Assembly (NCBI RefSeq): GCF_964186585.1
Contig: NZ_OZ075067.1
Span: 1,178,001-1,242,000 of the forward strand
From: Microbacterium sp. MM2322
GTDB taxonomy: Bacteria; Actinomycetota; Actinomycetes; Actinomycetales; Microbacteriaceae
Direction: 5' to 3'
Length of the DNA: 64,000 bases
Under the pieces are notes generated by a model, which worked only from the letters and a program-made list of their open reading frames with translations, did no database searches and was not told the DNA's origin. This document shows, one piece after another, positions 17,744 through 33,505 of the stretch (position 1 is its first letter; each line of letters opens with the position of its first letter). Made by a program: the position numbers and the translations under genes.

Positions 17744-17749
17744 TAGGAT
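17744..17749 (+). promoter_or_regulatory. -10 box for uvrA
   Basis: TAGGAT ends six bases before the uvrA GTG (17756) with no ribosome-binding site between (TGACCG). This is the clearest leaderless-type promoter in the window. Confidence 0.6.
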
Positions 17750-17755
17750 TGACCG

Positions 17756-20641
<2,886 letters not shown>

Positions 20642-20642
20642 C

Positions 20643-22562
20643 GTGGCATCCGCTCTTCCCTACAAGCCGAAGCCGGGGGAGATCCCCACGGACCCGGGGG
20701 TGTATCGCTTCCTGGACAGCGACGGTCGCATCCTCTACGTCGGCAAAGCGAAGAACCTCCGGGCTCGACTGTCGAACTACTTCGCTCCGCTTCATACACT
20801 GCATGAGCGCACGCGTCGGATGGTCACCACGGCCGCGAAGGTGGAGTGGACGGTCGTGGCGACCGACATCGACTCGCTGCAGCTCGAGTACACGTGGATC
20901 CAGGAGTACTCACCGCCGTTCAACGTCCGGTACAAAGACGACAAGTCCTACCCGTACATGGCCGTGACGTTGGCCGACGAGGCTCCTCGCGTCATCGTGA
21001 CGCGCAACCGGCGGATCCGTGGGGCGAAGTACTTCGGGCCGTATCCCAAGGTCTGGGCGGTTCACGACACGATCGATCAGCTCATCAAGGTGTTCCCGAT
21101 CCGCACCTGCAGCGATTCCTCGTACAAGAAGGCCATGGCGTCGGGACGACCCTGCTTTCCCGGTCAGATCGGACGGTGCGGTGGCCCGTGCTCGATGAAG
21201 GTCACGATCGACGAGCACCGTGCGATCGTCGGCGACTTCATCGCCTTCATGTCGGGAAGCGACAAGCAGTACACGAAGCGGATGGAGGCCCGGATGCGGG
21301 AGGCCGCCGCCGCCATGGACTACGAGGCGGCCGCGTCGTATCGAGACAAGCTGCAGGCTCTCGACGCCGTCCTCAACCGCAGCGCGCTGGTGTTGACCGA
21401 GGACACGGATGCCGACCTGTTCGGCGTGGCGGAGGATGAGCTGTCCGCTGCGGTGCAGCACTTCATCGTTCGCGGGGGGCGTGTCCGTGGTGTGCGGGCA
21501 ACGACGATCGACAAGGAACTCGACATCTCGGGCCCCGACCTCGTCGACCAGATCCTCCAGCGGGCGTACGGAGCTGCCGGCGCGGAGGACATCCCGCGTC
21601 AGGTGCTCGTCCCGACGATGCCGGACGACTCGGCGGAGCTGGAGGAGTGGCTGCAGTCCCGTCGCGGCAAGAAGGTGTCGGTCCAGATCGCGCAACGCGG
21701 GCAGAAGGCCGACCTCATGAGGACGGCGACGATCAATGCGCAACAGGCTCTCATGCTGCACAAAACCCGCCGGACGAGCGACTACACGTCGCGCACCAAG
21801 GCCCTGACCGACCTGCAAGAAGCGCTCGGCATGACCGAGGCCCCCCTCCGGATCGAGTGCTTCGACGTCTCGCATCTCGGCGGAACGGGCGTCGTCGCCT
21901 CGATGGTCGTGTTCGAGGACGGTCTGCCGCGGAAGGACCAGTACCGGTCGTTCTCCGTCAGCGAGACCACCGACGACACCGACTCGATGTACCAGGTGCT
22001 CATGCGGCGGCTGGCGCACATCGACCGGGATGAGGCGGAGCAGGAGGCCATCGATCCGATGGCCGACGGCGAAGTGGATGCCACGCGTAAACGCCCGCGC
22101 TTCGCGTACCGACCTCAGCTGCTGCTCGTCGACGGCGGGCAGCCGCAGGTCCAGGCCGCGGCGCGCGCGCTCCGCGATGCCGGGCACGCGGAGATCGCGC
22201 TGTGCGGGATCGCGAAGCGGCTGGAAGAAGTGTGGCTGCCGGACGATGACTTCCCGGTGATCCTGCCACGGTCGTCCGAGGCGCTGTACCTCCTGCAACG
22301 ACTCCGGGATGAAGCTCACCGGTTCGCCATCACGCATCAGCGCAAGAAGCGCGGCCGGGACATCACGACGGTCCTCGCGGACATCCCTGGTCTGGGGGAG
22401 GCGCGCATCAAGGCGCTCCTCCGGCATTTCGGATCGGTGAGCAAGTTGAAGCAGGCCTCCCCGGAGGAGATCCAGGAACTCCCCGGCATCGGTCCGCGGC
22501 TGGCGTCCAGCATCCATTCCCGCCTGGCGACCGGTTCGGTCGCGGCGCCGTCCGGTGGCTAG
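20643..22562 (+). CDS. uvrC: Excinuclease ABC subunit C
   Basis: Makes the dual incision in nucleotide excision repair. The GIY-YIG domain starts with [20 protein letters not shown]. The UvrB-binding UVR motif is at about [16 protein letters not shown], followed by the UvrC RNase-H-like domain ([18 protein letters not shown]) and tandem C-terminal helix-hairpin-helix motifs ([22 protein letters not shown]). The GTG at 20643 begins one base after the uvrA stop and gives 639 residues; a slightly longer frame would start inside uvrA. Confidence 0.96.
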   Translation: MASALPYKPKPGEIPTDPGVYRFLDSDGRILYVGKAKNLRARLSNYFAPLHTLHERTRRMVTTAAKVEWTVVATDIDSLQLEYTWIQEYSPPFNVRYKDDKSYPYMAVTLADEAPRVIVTRNRRIRGAKYFGPYPKVWAVHDTIDQLIKVFPIRTCSDSSYKKAMASGRPCFPGQIGRCGGPCSMKVTIDEHRAIVGDFIAFMSGSDKQYTKRMEARMREAAAAMDYEAAASYRDKLQALDAVLNRSALVLTEDTDADLFGVAEDELSAAVQHFIVRGGRVRGVRATTIDKELDISGPDLVDQILQRAYGAAGAEDIPRQVLVPTMPDDSAELEEWLQSRRGKKVSVQIAQRGQKADLMRTATINAQQALMLHKTRRTSDYTSRTKALTDLQEALGMTEAPLRIECFDVSHLGGTGVVASMVVFEDGLPRKDQYRSFSVSETTDDTDSMYQVLMRRLAHIDRDEAEQEAIDPMADGEVDATRKRPRFAYRPQLLLVDGGQPQVQAAARALRDAGHAEIALCGIAKRLEEVWLPDDDFPVILPRSSEALYLLQRLRDEAHRFAITHQRKKRGRDITTVLADIPGLGEARIKALLRHFGSVSKLKQASPEEIQELPGIGPRLASSIHSRLATGSVAAPSGG

Positions 22563-22595
22563 TCTGGTCGTACACGCGTGAAGGACGGGGTACGG

Positions 22596-23468
22596 ATGGA
22601 CGGCCAGACGGCGGGCGAGGTCCTGATCGTGACCGGCATGTCCGGAGCCGGCCGGACGACCGCGGCGAACGCCCTCGAGGATCTCGATTGGTACGTCGTC
22701 GACAACCTCCCCCCGCAGATGCTCTCGCATCTCCTGGACCTCACCGCCCTCGCGGCCGACGCGCTGCCGAAAGTCGCAGCGGTCGTCGATGTCCGCGGGC
22801 GACAGCTGTTCGGGGAGCTTCCCTCCGTGACTCGGTCGCTCCGTGATGGCCGCCAGTTGCGGGTGCTCTTCCTTGATGCTGCCGACGAGGTCCTCGTCCG
22901 GAGATTCGAGGCGGTGCGGCGCCCGCATCCCCTGCAGGGGGAGGGCACCATCCTCGACGGCATCCGGCGCGAACGCGAACGAGTGGCCGCGATCCGTGAA
23001 GCGGCCGACGTCATCGTCGACACGAGCGGACTGAACATCCATCAGCTGGCGAACCGCATCGTCGATCTGTTCAGCGACGACGGCGACGCTCGGCACACGG
23101 TCACGGTCATGAGCTTCGGATTCAAGTACGGTCTGCCTCCCGACGTCGATCTCGTCGCCGACATGCGATTCCTCCCGAACCCCTACTGGGAGCCGTCGTT
23201 GCGCGCCCTCACCGGCGAAGACGGGGCGGTGCGGGATTTCGTTCTCGGGCAGGAGGGCGCGCGCGAGTTCATCGATGCCTACGCCGCTGCTCTTCACCCC
23301 GTCATGCAGGGGTACCAGCGCGAGAACAAACGTCATTCCGTCGTGGCCGTCGGATGCACCGGCGGCAAGCATCGCTCGGTCGTCACGTCCCTCGAACTCG
23401 CGGAGCGACTGGCCGAGGAAGCGGGCGTCGCGGTGCGGGTCACGCACCGTGACCTGGGTCGCGAGTGA
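22596..23468 (+). CDS. rapZ: RNase adapter / nucleotide-binding protein RapZ
   Basis: P-loop protein (YvcJ/RapZ family). The Walker A-like GMSGAGRT is at about residues 14-21, DNLPPQML follows, and the C-terminal RapZ domain shows SFGFKYG and CTGGKHRSV. In E. coli RapZ presents small RNAs to RNase E; in Gram-positive bacteria the role is less clear, with links to cell-wall precursor control. I chose the ATG at 22596, which has AAGGA about ten bases upstream; a GTG at 22578 would add six residues. It follows uvrC by 33 bases and precedes whiA. The usual yvcK (CofD-like) gene between rapZ and whiA is missing. Confidence 0.94.
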   Translation: MDGQTAGEVLIVTGMSGAGRTTAANALEDLDWYVVDNLPPQMLSHLLDLTALAADALPKVAAVVDVRGRQLFGELPSVTRSLRDGRQLRVLFLDAADEVLVRRFEAVRRPHPLQGEGTILDGIRRERERVAAIREAADVIVDTSGLNIHQLANRIVDLFSDDGDARHTVTVMSFGFKYGLPPDVDLVADMRFLPNPYWEPSLRALTGEDGAVRDFVLGQEGAREFIDAYAAALHPVMQGYQRENKRHSVVAVGCTGGKHRSVVTSLELAERLAEEAGVAVRVTHRDLGRE

Positions 23469-23524
23469 CCGGTGCGCGAGTAAGCTGATCCTTTGTCCCC
23501 GATCGCCCCCACTGAAGGATCGCC

Positions 23525-24502
23525 GTGCCGCTGACTGCTGACGTGAAGACGGAACTCACTTCGGTCCGTGATCCCCGCCCCACGGCTCGCGTCGCAGAGC
23601 TGACCACGATCCTCCGGTTCTCGGGCGGACTGCACTCCATCGCCGGCCGCGTGGCCGTCGAGGCGGAGGTGGAAACCGACGTCCTGGCCCGCCGGGTGGC
23701 TCGCGACCTCGTCGAGATCTACGGGGTCCGCCCGGAGCTCGCCCACGTGCAATCCTCCGGTGGCCGCACCGCCAACCTCGTCGCCGTTCGTGTCATCGAA
23801 GGCGGCGAGACGCTCGCTCGACAGACCGGTCTGCTGGACAACCGCCGCCGCCCTGTGCGCGGTTTGCCGAACAAGCTGACCACGGGCGCGCGCCCCGACC
23901 TCGCGGCCGTGTGGCGGGGAGCGTTCCTCGCTGCCGGAACGCTGTCGGACCCTGGCCGATCCGCGGCCCTCGAGGTCGCCTGCCCCTCCGGAGAGGCCGC
24001 GATGGCGCTGGTGGGGGCCGCACATCGGCTCGGAATCGCGGCCAAGGCCCGCGAGGTGCGCGGCGTTCCCCGCGTCGTCGTCCGCGACGGCGAAGCGATT
24101 CGCGCGACGCTTCTCATGATGGGCGCTCAGAAGACCGCCGCCGCCTGGGAAGAGATGCGCCAACGCCGCGAGGTGCGCGCCGGAGTGAATCGTCTCGTCA
24201 ACTTCGACGATGCCAACCTCCGACGCTCCGCGCAGGCCGCCGTCGCCGCATGTGCGCGGGTCGAGCGCGCGCTCGAGATCCTCGGCGACACCGTCCCCGA
24301 CCACCTCAAGCAGGCGGGCGACCTCCGCCTCGCACATCGCGACGCGAGTCTCGACGAGCTCGGTCACCACGCAGACCCGCCCCTGACGAAGGATGCCGTG
24401 GCGGGCCGCATCCGTCGTCTTCTCGCCATGGCCGACAAGAAGGCCGCCCAGGACGGGATCCCTGACACGGAGTCCGCCGTCCCCGCCGGCCTCGAAGACT
24501 GA
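23525..24502 (+). CDS. whiA: Sporulation/cell-division regulator WhiA
   Basis: DNA-binding protein made of a LAGLIDADG homing-endonuclease-like N-terminal fold and a C-terminal helix-turn-helix. Visible are VKTELTSV at the start, [12 protein letters not shown], and the conserved C-terminus [34 protein letters not shown] (given as family hallmarks, split LDELG and KDAVAGRI). In non-sporulating actinobacteria it is linked to cell division and growth control. The GTG at 23525 has GAAGGAT seven bases upstream, and TAAGCT (23481-23486) is a likely -10. 325 residues, normal. Confidence 0.96.
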   Translation: MPLTADVKTELTSVRDPRPTARVAELTTILRFSGGLHSIAGRVAVEAEVETDVLARRVARDLVEIYGVRPELAHVQSSGGRTANLVAVRVIEGGETLARQTGLLDNRRRPVRGLPNKLTTGARPDLAAVWRGAFLAAGTLSDPGRSAALEVACPSGEAAMALVGAAHRLGIAAKAREVRGVPRVVVRDGEAIRATLLMMGAQKTAAAWEEMRQRREVRAGVNRLVNFDDANLRRSAQAAVAACARVERALEILGDTVPDHLKQAGDLRLAHRDASLDELGHHADPPLTKDAVAGRIRRLLAMADKKAAQDGIPDTESAVPAGLED

Positions 24503-24559
24503 CGGGATACATCTCCTCCTCCCGGGAAGCAACCGGGTGCCCGGTGGGTTGGCCCTCAA

Positions 24560-24565
24560 TAGGAT
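24560..24565 (+). promoter_or_regulatory. -10 box for sodA
   Basis: TAGGAT about 50 bases before the sodA ATG, giving a short leader that contains the AGAAGGAAGAGG ribosome-binding region. No -35 is assigned. Confidence 0.45.
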
Positions 24566-24615
24566 GAATCCGACCGGCTGCGCCGTGTGCGCGGCACCGA
24601 CAGAAGGAAGAGGAC

Positions 24616-25242
24616 ATGGCGAAGTACACCCTGCCTGAGCTCCCGTACGACTACTCCGCGCTCGAGCCGAGCATCAGCGGCAAGATCATGGAGCTTCACC
24701 ACTCGAAGCACCACCAGGCGTACGTCACGGGAGCGAACACCGCCCTCGAGCAGCTTGCCGAAGCGCGTGAAACCGGCAACCTGGCGAACGTCAACAAGCT
24801 GGAGAAGGACCTCGCGTTCAACCTCGGCGGACACGTCAACCACTCGATCTTCTGGACCAACCTGGCTCCGGCGTCGCAGGGTGGCGGTGGCGAGCCCGAG
24901 GGTGAGCTCCGCGCTGCGATCGACGAGTTCTTCGGCGGCTTCGACAAGTTCCAGGCTCACTTCACCGCCGCCGCCACCGGCATCCAGGGCTCCGGCTGGG
25001 CCGTCCTCAGCTGGGACCCGATCGGCGAGCAGCTCATCATCCAGCAGCTGTTCGACCAGCAGTCGAACACGGCTCAGGGCACCGTTCCGATCTTCCAGCT
25101 CGACATGTGGGAGCACGCCTTCTACCTCGACTACCTCAACGTCAAGGCGGACTACGTCAAGGCGGCGTGGAACATCGCCAACTGGCAGAACGTCGCGAAG
25201 CGTCTCGACGCCGCTCGCGAGAAGACGGCCGGCCTGCTCTAG
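24616..25242 (+). CDS. sodA: Superoxide dismutase (Fe/Mn family)
   Basis: Converts superoxide to hydrogen peroxide and oxygen. The metal ligands are visible in order: His in MELHHSKHH, His in GGHVNHSIFW, and Asp/His in DMWEHAFYLDY. 208 residues with no signal peptide, so cytoplasmic. GGHVNHSIFW and the Gly/Gln context near the metal are compatible with the Mn form, but metal choice cannot be settled by eye. A purine-rich strong ribosome site precedes the ATG. It is followed by a strong terminator, so it is monocistronic between whiA and gap. Confidence 0.97.
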   Translation: MAKYTLPELPYDYSALEPSISGKIMELHHSKHHQAYVTGANTALEQLAEARETGNLANVNKLEKDLAFNLGGHVNHSIFWTNLAPASQGGGGEPEGELRAAIDEFFGGFDKFQAHFTAAATGIQGSGWAVLSWDPIGEQLIIQQLFDQQSNTAQGTVPIFQLDMWEHAFYLDYLNVKADYVKAAWNIANWQNVAKRLDAAREKTAGLL

Positions 25243-25262
25243 TAGTAGGGTCGTTCACAGGT

Positions 25263-26389
<1,127 letters not shown>

Positions 26390-26391
26390 CG

Positions 26392-27609
26392 ATGGCTCTG
26401 CGCACCCTCGATTCGCTGGGTTCGCTCGCAGGCAAGCGCGTCATCGTCCGTGTTGACTTCAACGTCCCCCTGAAGGACGGCGTCATCACGGACGATGGCC
26501 GTGTGCGTGCGGCGATCCCCACGCTCCGCGCGTTGGTCGAGCAGGGGGCGCGCGTTGTCGCTGTCTCCCACCTCGGCCGTCCCGACGGAGCGCCCGACGC
26601 GAAGTACAGCCTCGCACCTGTGGCGACGCGTCTCGCCGAGCTCCTGGACCAGTCCGTTGCGTTCGCGAGCGACACCGTCGGTGACTCGGCGCGGGACACC
26701 GTCGCCGGCCTTGCCGACGGGCAGGTCGCCGTCCTCGAGAACCTCCGCTTCAACGCCGGCGAGACCGCGAAGGATGACGCGACTCGTCGTGGCTTCGCGG
26801 AAGAGCTCGCCGCCCTCGGCGACGTCCTCGTCTCCGACGGTTTCGGCGTCGTGCACCGCAAGCAGGCGTCGGTTTACGACCTCGCCGAATTGCTGCCGTC
26901 CGCAGCGGGTCTTCTCATCGAGAAGGAGGTCGACGTCCTCGACCGCCTGACCGAGCGTCCGGAGCGCCCTTACGCCGTCGTCCTGGGCGGCTCGAAGGTC
27001 AGCGACAAGCTCGGCGTCATCGAGCACCTGCTGCCGCGCGTGGACAAGATCCTCGTCGGCGGGGGGATGCTCTTCACCTTCCTTGCGGCCCAGGGCCACA
27101 AGGTGGGCAAGAGCCTTCTCGAAGTCGACCAGCTCGACACGGTCCGCCGGTACATGGAGACCGCGCGCGAGCGTGGTGTCGAGCTGATCCTGCCCGTGGA
27201 CGCCGTCATGGCTGCCGGTTTCGCTGCCGACGCCGACCACGTCGTTGCGTCAGCCGATGCCCTCGAGGACACCGATTTCGGTGCCGACGGAATGGGTCTC
27301 GATATCGGACCGAAGACGGCCGAACTATTCGCTGACGCGATCCGCAGTGCGAAGACGGTCTTCTGGAATGGCCCGATGGGCGTCTTCGAGATGCCGGCCT
27401 TCGCGGCGGGCACGAAGACGGTCGCGCAGTCGCTGACCGAGGTCGACGGCCTGTCGGTCGTGGGCGGCGGCGACTCCGCCGCGGCCGTTCGTCAGCTGGG
27501 CTTCCGCGATGACCAGTTCGGCCACATCTCCACCGGTGGTGGAGCCAGCCTCGAGTTCCTCGAGGGTAAGAAGCTGCCCGGATTGGAGATCCTCGGATGG
27601 GAAGCGTGA
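26392..27609 (+). CDS. pgk: Phosphoglycerate kinase
   Basis: Transfers phosphate from 1,3-bisphosphoglycerate to ADP. The N-terminal signature [14 protein letters not shown] is at about 17-30, with the substrate Arg and SHLGRPDG. The nucleotide region shows GGSKVSDK and GGGDSAAAV. 405 residues, normal. The ATG at 26392 comes two bases after the gap stop. Its 3' end overlaps the tpiA start. Confidence 0.97.
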   Translation: MALRTLDSLGSLAGKRVIVRVDFNVPLKDGVITDDGRVRAAIPTLRALVEQGARVVAVSHLGRPDGAPDAKYSLAPVATRLAELLDQSVAFASDTVGDSARDTVAGLADGQVAVLENLRFNAGETAKDDATRRGFAEELAALGDVLVSDGFGVVHRKQASVYDLAELLPSAAGLLIEKEVDVLDRLTERPERPYAVVLGGSKVSDKLGVIEHLLPRVDKILVGGGMLFTFLAAQGHKVGKSLLEVDQLDTVRRYMETARERGVELILPVDAVMAAGFAADADHVVASADALEDTDFGADGMGLDIGPKTAELFADAIRSAKTVFWNGPMGVFEMPAFAAGTKTVAQSLTEVDGLSVVGGGDSAAAVRQLGFRDDQFGHISTGGGASLEFLEGKKLPGLEILGWEA

Positions 27610-28388
27610 CCCGCAAGCCGCTCATCGCCGGAAACTGGAAGATGAACCTCGACCACCTCCAGGCGGTCGCGTTCGTCCAGAAGTTGCACTGGACGCTGAA
27701 GGATGCCGCACACGAGACCGCTTCGGTCGAGGTTGCGGTGTTCCCTCCGTTCACCGACATCCGGACGGTGCAGACCCTCATCGACGCCGACAAGATCCCG
27801 TTCGCCCTCGGCGCGCAGGACCTGTCGACGAAGGACTCCGGTGCCTACACCGGCGAGGTCTCGGGAGCATTCCTGAAGAAGCTCGACGCCCAGTACGTCA
27901 TCATCGGTCACTCCGAGCGCCGTGAGTACCACGCCGAGTCCGACGACGTCGTGGCCGCGAAGGTCCAGGCCGCGCTTCGACACGGCCTCGTTCCGGTCAT
28001 CTGCGTCGGTGAAACGCTCGAGCAGCGAGAGGAGTCCGGCCCGACGGCCGTGTCCGTCGCACAGCTGCGCGCTGCTCTCGTCGGCGTCCCCGCGGACGCT
28101 GACGTGGTGGTCGCGTACGAGCCCGTCTGGGCCATCGGCACCGGACAGGTCGCATCGCCCGAGCAGGCGCAGGAGGTCTGTGCGGCACTTCGCACCGTGA
28201 TCTCCGAGTCGCTGGGGGATGCCGCGGCCGAGCGCACCCGCATCCTGTACGGCGGATCGGTGAAGTCGGGCAACATCGCCAGCTTCATGCGCGAGCCCGA
28301 CGTCGATGGTGCCCTTGTCGGCGGAGCGAGCCTCCTCGCCGACGAGTTCGCTGCCATCATCCGCTACCAGAAGCACGTCGGCGTGTGA
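27606..28388 (+). CDS. tpiA: Triosephosphate isomerase
   Basis: Interconverts dihydroxyacetone phosphate and glyceraldehyde-3-phosphate. Catalytic Lys is in AGNWKMN, His in GHSERR and Glu in [11 protein letters not shown]. The GTG at 27606 overlaps the pgk stop in GTGA and gives 260 residues with the expected N-terminus ([13 protein letters not shown]). An in-frame ATG at 27597 would add three residues and overlap pgk by 13 bases; both are possible. Confidence 0.97.
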   Translation: MTRKPLIAGNWKMNLDHLQAVAFVQKLHWTLKDAAHETASVEVAVFPPFTDIRTVQTLIDADKIPFALGAQDLSTKDSGAYTGEVSGAFLKKLDAQYVIIGHSERREYHAESDDVVAAKVQAALRHGLVPVICVGETLEQREESGPTAVSVAQLRAALVGVPADADVVVAYEPVWAIGTGQVASPEQAQEVCAALRTVISESLGDAAAERTRILYGGSVKSGNIASFMREPDVDGALVGGASLLADEFAAIIRYQKHVGV

Positions 28389-28392
28389 TCTC

Positions 28393-28426
28393 GAGCGGTG
28401 CGGCGCCACCCGGCGTCGCACCGCTC
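28393..28426 (+). terminator. Hairpin after tpiA
   Basis: A perfect 10-bp stem (28393-28402 with 28417-28426) and a 14-base loop begin four bases after the tpiA stop. There is no U-tract, so termination may be partial and secG may receive some read-through. Confidence 0.5.
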
Positions 28427-28432
28427 AGCCGG

Positions 28433-28438
28433 TATACT
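28433..28438 (+). promoter_or_regulatory. -10 box for secG-rbpA
   Basis: TATACT, close to the ideal TATAAT, lies 47 bases before the secG GTG and right after the tpiA hairpin. No clear -35 is visible, since the hairpin occupies that region. Confidence 0.55.
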
Positions 28439-28485
28439 CGTGCGAGCGCCGAGCACCTCGGCGACCCGAAAGGCTTTCAACGACT

Positions 28486-28734
28486 GTGGACATCCTCCAG
28501 CTTGTGCTGCAGGTCCTGCTGGGACTCACCAGCCTCCTGCTCACGCTCCTCATCCTCTTGCACAAGGGACGCGGCGGCGGCCTCTCCGACATGTTCGGCG
28601 GCGGCATGAGTTCGGCCATGGGCTCCTCGGGCCTCGCTGAGCGCAACCTCAACCGCTTCACCGTCGTGCTCGCCCTCGTCTGGTTCGTCTCGATCGTGGC
28701 CCTCGGCCTCATCACGAAGTTCCAGAGCATCTGA
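28486..28734 (+). CDS. secG: Preprotein translocase subunit SecG
   Basis: Small membrane subunit of the SecYEG protein-export channel. 82 residues with two helices (about 4-24 and 55-75) separated by the loop KGRGGGLSDMFGGGM, the SecG hallmark. The GTG at 28486 has GAAAGG 12 bases upstream. The stop overlaps the rbpA start (TGATG), so translation of the two is coupled. The position after gap-pgk-tpiA is common in actinobacteria. Confidence 0.95.
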   Translation: MDILQLVLQVLLGLTSLLLTLLILLHKGRGGGLSDMFGGGMSSAMGSSGLAERNLNRFTVVLALVWFVSIVALGLITKFQSI

Positions 28735-29090
28735 TGGCCACGGGGGGAAACGCCATTCGTGGCACCCGCGTGGGCGCGGGGCCGATGGGGGAGCAGGATC
28801 ACGGCCACCACGCTGACCGCGTAGCGGTGTCCTACTGGGATGCGCACGGCAATGAGACGGTCCGGTACTTCGCTGCCGGCATCTCGGAGGAGGAGATCCC
28901 CGAGACGATCGATTCGCCTCACTCCGGGCTCCCCGCAGGTCGCGACAAGGCGAACCCGCCCGCGCTCGCGAAGAACGAGCCCTACAAGACCCACTTGGCT
29001 TACGTGAAGGAACGGCGCACGGACGAGGAAGCCGAATCGATCCTCGGTGACGCTCTCCAGCAGCTCCGCGATCGGCGCGGCCAGAGCTGA
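28734..29090 (+). CDS. rbpA: RNA polymerase-binding protein RbpA
   Basis: Actinobacterial transcription activator that binds the primary sigma factor and RNA polymerase and stabilises the open complex. 118 residues: the N-terminal GGNAIRGTRVGAGPMGE, a central core, then PYKTHLAYVKERR and a C-terminal sigma-interacting helix ending LGDALQQLRDRR. The zinc-type RbpA core has Cys residues (CPxCG). Here the matching stretch is SPHSGLPAGRD and no Cys occurs anywhere in the protein, so it must fold without zinc. The start overlaps the secG stop. Confidence 0.93.
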   Translation: MATGGNAIRGTRVGAGPMGEQDHGHHADRVAVSYWDAHGNETVRYFAAGISEEEIPETIDSPHSGLPAGRDKANPPALAKNEPYKTHLAYVKERRTDEEAESILGDALQQLRDRRGQS

Positions 29091-29110
29091 GCGGCATCCG
29101 CTCTTTCGAC

Positions 29111-29141
29111 AGACCCCGGGTTCTCTTAGAACTCGGGGTCT
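29111..29141. terminator. Bidirectional terminator between rbpA and pgl
   Basis: A 13-bp stem (29111-29123 with 29129-29141, one G-U pair) and 5-base loop lie between two convergent genes. The pgl stop codon falls in the loop and adjoining stem, so the same element ends both transcripts. No strong T-tract on either side. Confidence 0.7.
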
Positions 29142-29905
29142 ATCAGTTCTTCCGGAACTCCCTGCGCAGCGGCCTCATCGACGAAGAAGACCGTTTGCTT
29201 GCGACCCTTCGCTCCCGCGGCGGGCACGGAGTGGTAGCTGGCGCCGGCGAGAGCGAGCCCCAGGGCGGACGCCTTGTCGGTACCCGGAAGGACGAGCCAC
29301 ACTCGGCGGGACGAGTTGATCACCGGGCGGGTCAGGGTGATGCGCTCGGATGGCGGGACCGGCGACTCGCGCACGGCGAGGACGGCATGGTCGGTGTCCG
29401 CGATCTCGCTCCGATCGGGGAAGAGTGACGCGATGTGGCCGTCCGATCCGACGCCGAGGAACGTCACCGTGAATCGTGGCCAGGCCTGCTCCTCGGTTCC
29501 GAACGTCGCGAGCTCGTCGGCGTAATCGGCGGCTGCTTCGTCGTGCGTGCGACCGCTGTCGGCAGCGGCGATCGGGTGGATGTTCGCCTCCGGGACATCG
29601 ATGCGCGACAGGAACGCCTTCCTTGCGGCGTTCTCGTTGCGGGCCGGATCGTTCGAGGGAACGAATCGCTCGTCGCCCCACCAGAAATGAACCTTCGACC
29701 AGTCGACGTCGTGACGTGCGTCGCTCTCGCCGGCGGCCTGCAGGACCGCTGTTCCCGACGTGCCACCGGTGAGAAGGACATGCGTCGTCTTCCCGTCGGT
29801 CGCGCGTGACGAGATCCGTTGGAAGAAGCGCTTCGCGACACCTTCGGCCAGTGCCCGGGCATCCGGACTGACGACGACGCGCTTCTCCGCGCGGAACTCC
29901 GACAT
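29126..29905 (-). CDS. pgl: 6-phosphogluconolactonase
   Basis: Hydrolyses 6-phosphogluconolactone in the oxidative pentose phosphate pathway. Family motifs: LTGGTSG, WGDERFVP, and FLGVGSDGHIASLFPD with the catalytic His. 259 residues. Last gene of the tkt-tal-zwf-opcA-pgl operon, 7 bases after opcA. Its stop codon lies within the terminator hairpin. Confidence 0.96.
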   Translation of the reverse strand: MSEFRAEKRVVVSPDARALAEGVAKRFFQRISSRATDGKTTHVLLTGGTSGTAVLQAAGESDARHDVDWSKVHFWWGDERFVPSNDPARNENAARKAFLSRIDVPEANIHPIAAADSGRTHDEAAADYADELATFGTEEQAWPRFTVTFLGVGSDGHIASLFPDRSEIADTDHAVLAVRESPVPPSERITLTRPVINSSRRVWLVLPGTDKASALGLALAGASYHSVPAAGAKGRKQTVFFVDEAAAQGVPEELIDPEF

Positions 29906-29912
29906 ACGACTC

Positions 29913-30841
29913 CTACCTCGTGGGAGGGTCGAGGAGCTCCCACCCTTCGGTGATCACTCGACCATACAAGAGGTCAGGATCGAGGCGGCGCAGCTCCTCC
30001 GCGAGGCACTCGCGCAGCGAGCGACGCGGCAGCACGATGTCGTGCGTGGGCTGACCGGGCTGGGTGAGCGTCGCGTCGGTCGCACTGGTGCGTTCGAGGA
30101 CGATGTCACCGGACGCACGCGACAGTGTGACCGAACGGATGCCGTGGGCCCACTCGTTCGAGTCGGTGTAATGCCACTCGACGGCGACATCCAACTTCAG
30201 GCGCAACCACGCGGCCAACAGCCCCGTCGAGGGGGAGCTGCCGGCACCGACGACCGTGACCGCCGTGACGGGCTCGAACGGGGGCTGGTCCAGGACAGCG
30301 GCGAGCTGTTCGCGCCAGTTCGTGAGACGCGTCCACGCGAGGTCGGTGTCGCCGGGGGCGTAGATGGAACCGAGCTGGGCGAGACGGTCGTGCGCGATCG
30401 GCTTGGTCGAGGCATCCGTGATCCGTCGTTGCGCCATCCGCCCGATGGGGGACTCCGCCACGTCGACAGGCGGGTCTTCCGGCCACCAGGCGACCACGGG
30501 TGCGTCGGGCAGCAGGAGGCCGTTGACGAGGCTCTCCTGGTTGCCGGCCGCGGCACCGCGGGCACGGAGCACGACGACCTCGCTCGCGCCGGCGTCGCCG
30601 CCCACGCGGATCTGGGCATCGAGGCCCGTCGGAGCGTCGGGCTCGACGACGAGCACGATGACCCGCATCGGGTGCTCACGAGAGGCCGCATTGGCGGCGT
30701 CGATCGCTTCCTCGTCGAATCCTCCGGTCGAGACGATCACCAGCGTGAGCACGCGACCGAGGGCGGCAGCGCCGCCCTCTTCGCGCACGCTCACGAGCTT
30801 CTTCGCGATCGTGGACACCGTGGTGTCGGGCAGATCGACGA

Positions 30842-30845
<4 letters not shown>
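29913..30845 (-). CDS. opcA: Glucose-6-phosphate dehydrogenase assembly protein OpcA
   Basis: Activator/assembly factor of glucose-6-phosphate dehydrogenase in cyanobacteria and actinobacteria. 310 residues; recognised by MIVDLPDTTVSTIAKKL at the start, WWPEDPP in the middle, and the RLTNWREQLA segment. It overlaps the end of zwf by an ATGA junction, consistent with the two products acting together. Confidence 0.94.
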
Positions 30846-32389
<1,544 letters not shown>

Positions 32390-32392
32390 CGG

Positions 32393-33505
32393 TCAGCGTG
32401 CGCTGTCGAGAGCCGTCTGCACCGTGCTCTGCAGGTCGTGCCAGGAAACGATGAACTTCTCGACGCCCTCATCCTCGAGCACCTGCGTGACGTCGACCAG
32501 GTCGACTCCGGCCTCGGCGAGCTGGTCGAAGACGCCGTGCGCATCCTCGTACGCGCCCGTGACGGTGTCGCCCGTCACCTTGGCGTGATCGAAGGTGGCC
32601 TCGAGCGTCTTCTCGGGCATCGTGTTGACGGTGCCCGGGGCGACCAGCTCGGTGACGTACAGGGTGTCGGGGAGTGCGGGGTCCTTGACGCCGGTGGAAG
32701 CCCACAGCGGCCGCTGCACGGTCGCACCGGCCGCGATGAGCTCGACCGCGGACGACTCTGCGAAGCGCTTCTCGAACAGCTCGTAGGCGAGGCGGGCGTT
32801 CGCGATGCCGGCTTTGCCCTTCAGCGCAGCGGCCTCGCCGGTGCCGATCGCCTCGAGGCGCTTGTCGACCTCCGTGTCGACGCGCGACACGAAGAACGAC
32901 GCGACGGAGTGGATCGTCGCGATGTCGTGACCGTTCTCCTTGGCCCGTCGCACACCCTCGAGGTAGGCGTCGATGACCGCGGCGTAGCGCTCGAGGCTGA
33001 AGATCAGCGTGACGTTGACCGAGATGCCCTCCGCGAGAACCGCGCTGATCGCGGGCAGACCGGCCAGCGTCGCGGGGATCTTGATGAGCGTGTTCGGTCG
33101 GTCGACTTTCGCCCACAGTTCCTTCGCCTGCGCGACGGTTGCGTCGGTGTCGTGAGCGAGATCGGGGGAGACCTCGATCGACACGCGTCCGTCGACGCCG
33201 TTCGTGCGGTCGAAGACCGGGCGGAAGATGTCGGCGGCGTCACGCACGTCGGTCGTCGTGATCTCGAAGATCGCGGTATCGACGTCGGCGCCCTGGCCCG
33301 CGAGGGCCTGCAGGGGCGCGTCGTAGGAGTCGTCTTCCTTGTTGCCGATGGCGGCCTGGAAGATCGACGGGTTGGTGGTGACGCCGACCACGTCGCGCGT
33401 CTCGATCAACTGGGCGAGGTTGCCCGTGTCGATCCGCGACCGTGAGAGGTCATCGAGCCAGATGCTGACGCCGGCGGCGGACAGGTCCTCGGTGGGGGTG
33501 CTCAT
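32393..33505 (-). CDS. tal: Transaldolase
   Basis: Non-oxidative pentose phosphate enzyme; moves a dihydroxyacetone unit from sedoheptulose-7-phosphate to glyceraldehyde-3-phosphate through a Schiff-base Lys. Seen: [10 protein letters not shown] near residue 40, TLIKIPAT with the catalytic Lys region, and VNVTLIFS. 370 residues, the long class typical of actinobacteria. The ATG at 33505 overlaps the tkt stop (ATGA). Confidence 0.97.
   Translation of the reverse strand: MSTPTEDLSAAGVSIWLDDLSRSRIDTGNLAQLIETRDVVGVTTNPSIFQAAIGNKEDDSYDAPLQALAGQGADVDTAIFEITTTDVRDAADIFRPVFDRTNGVDGRVSIEVSPDLAHDTDATVAQAKELWAKVDRPNTLIKIPATLAGLPAISAVLAEGISVNVTLIFSLERYAAVIDAYLEGVRRAKENGHDIATIHSVASFFVSRVDTEVDKRLEAIGTGEAAALKGKAGIANARLAYELFEKRFAESSAVELIAAGATVQRPLWASTGVKDPALPDTLYVTELVAPGTVNTMPEKTLEATFDHAKVTGDTVTGAYEDAHGVFDQLAEAGVDLVDVTQVLEDEGVEKFIVSWHDLQSTVQTALDSAR

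Noticed and set aside
20910..23447. 845-codon frame antisense to uvrC and rapZ
   Set aside because: Spans two solid genes with no recognisable domain; typical antisense shadow.
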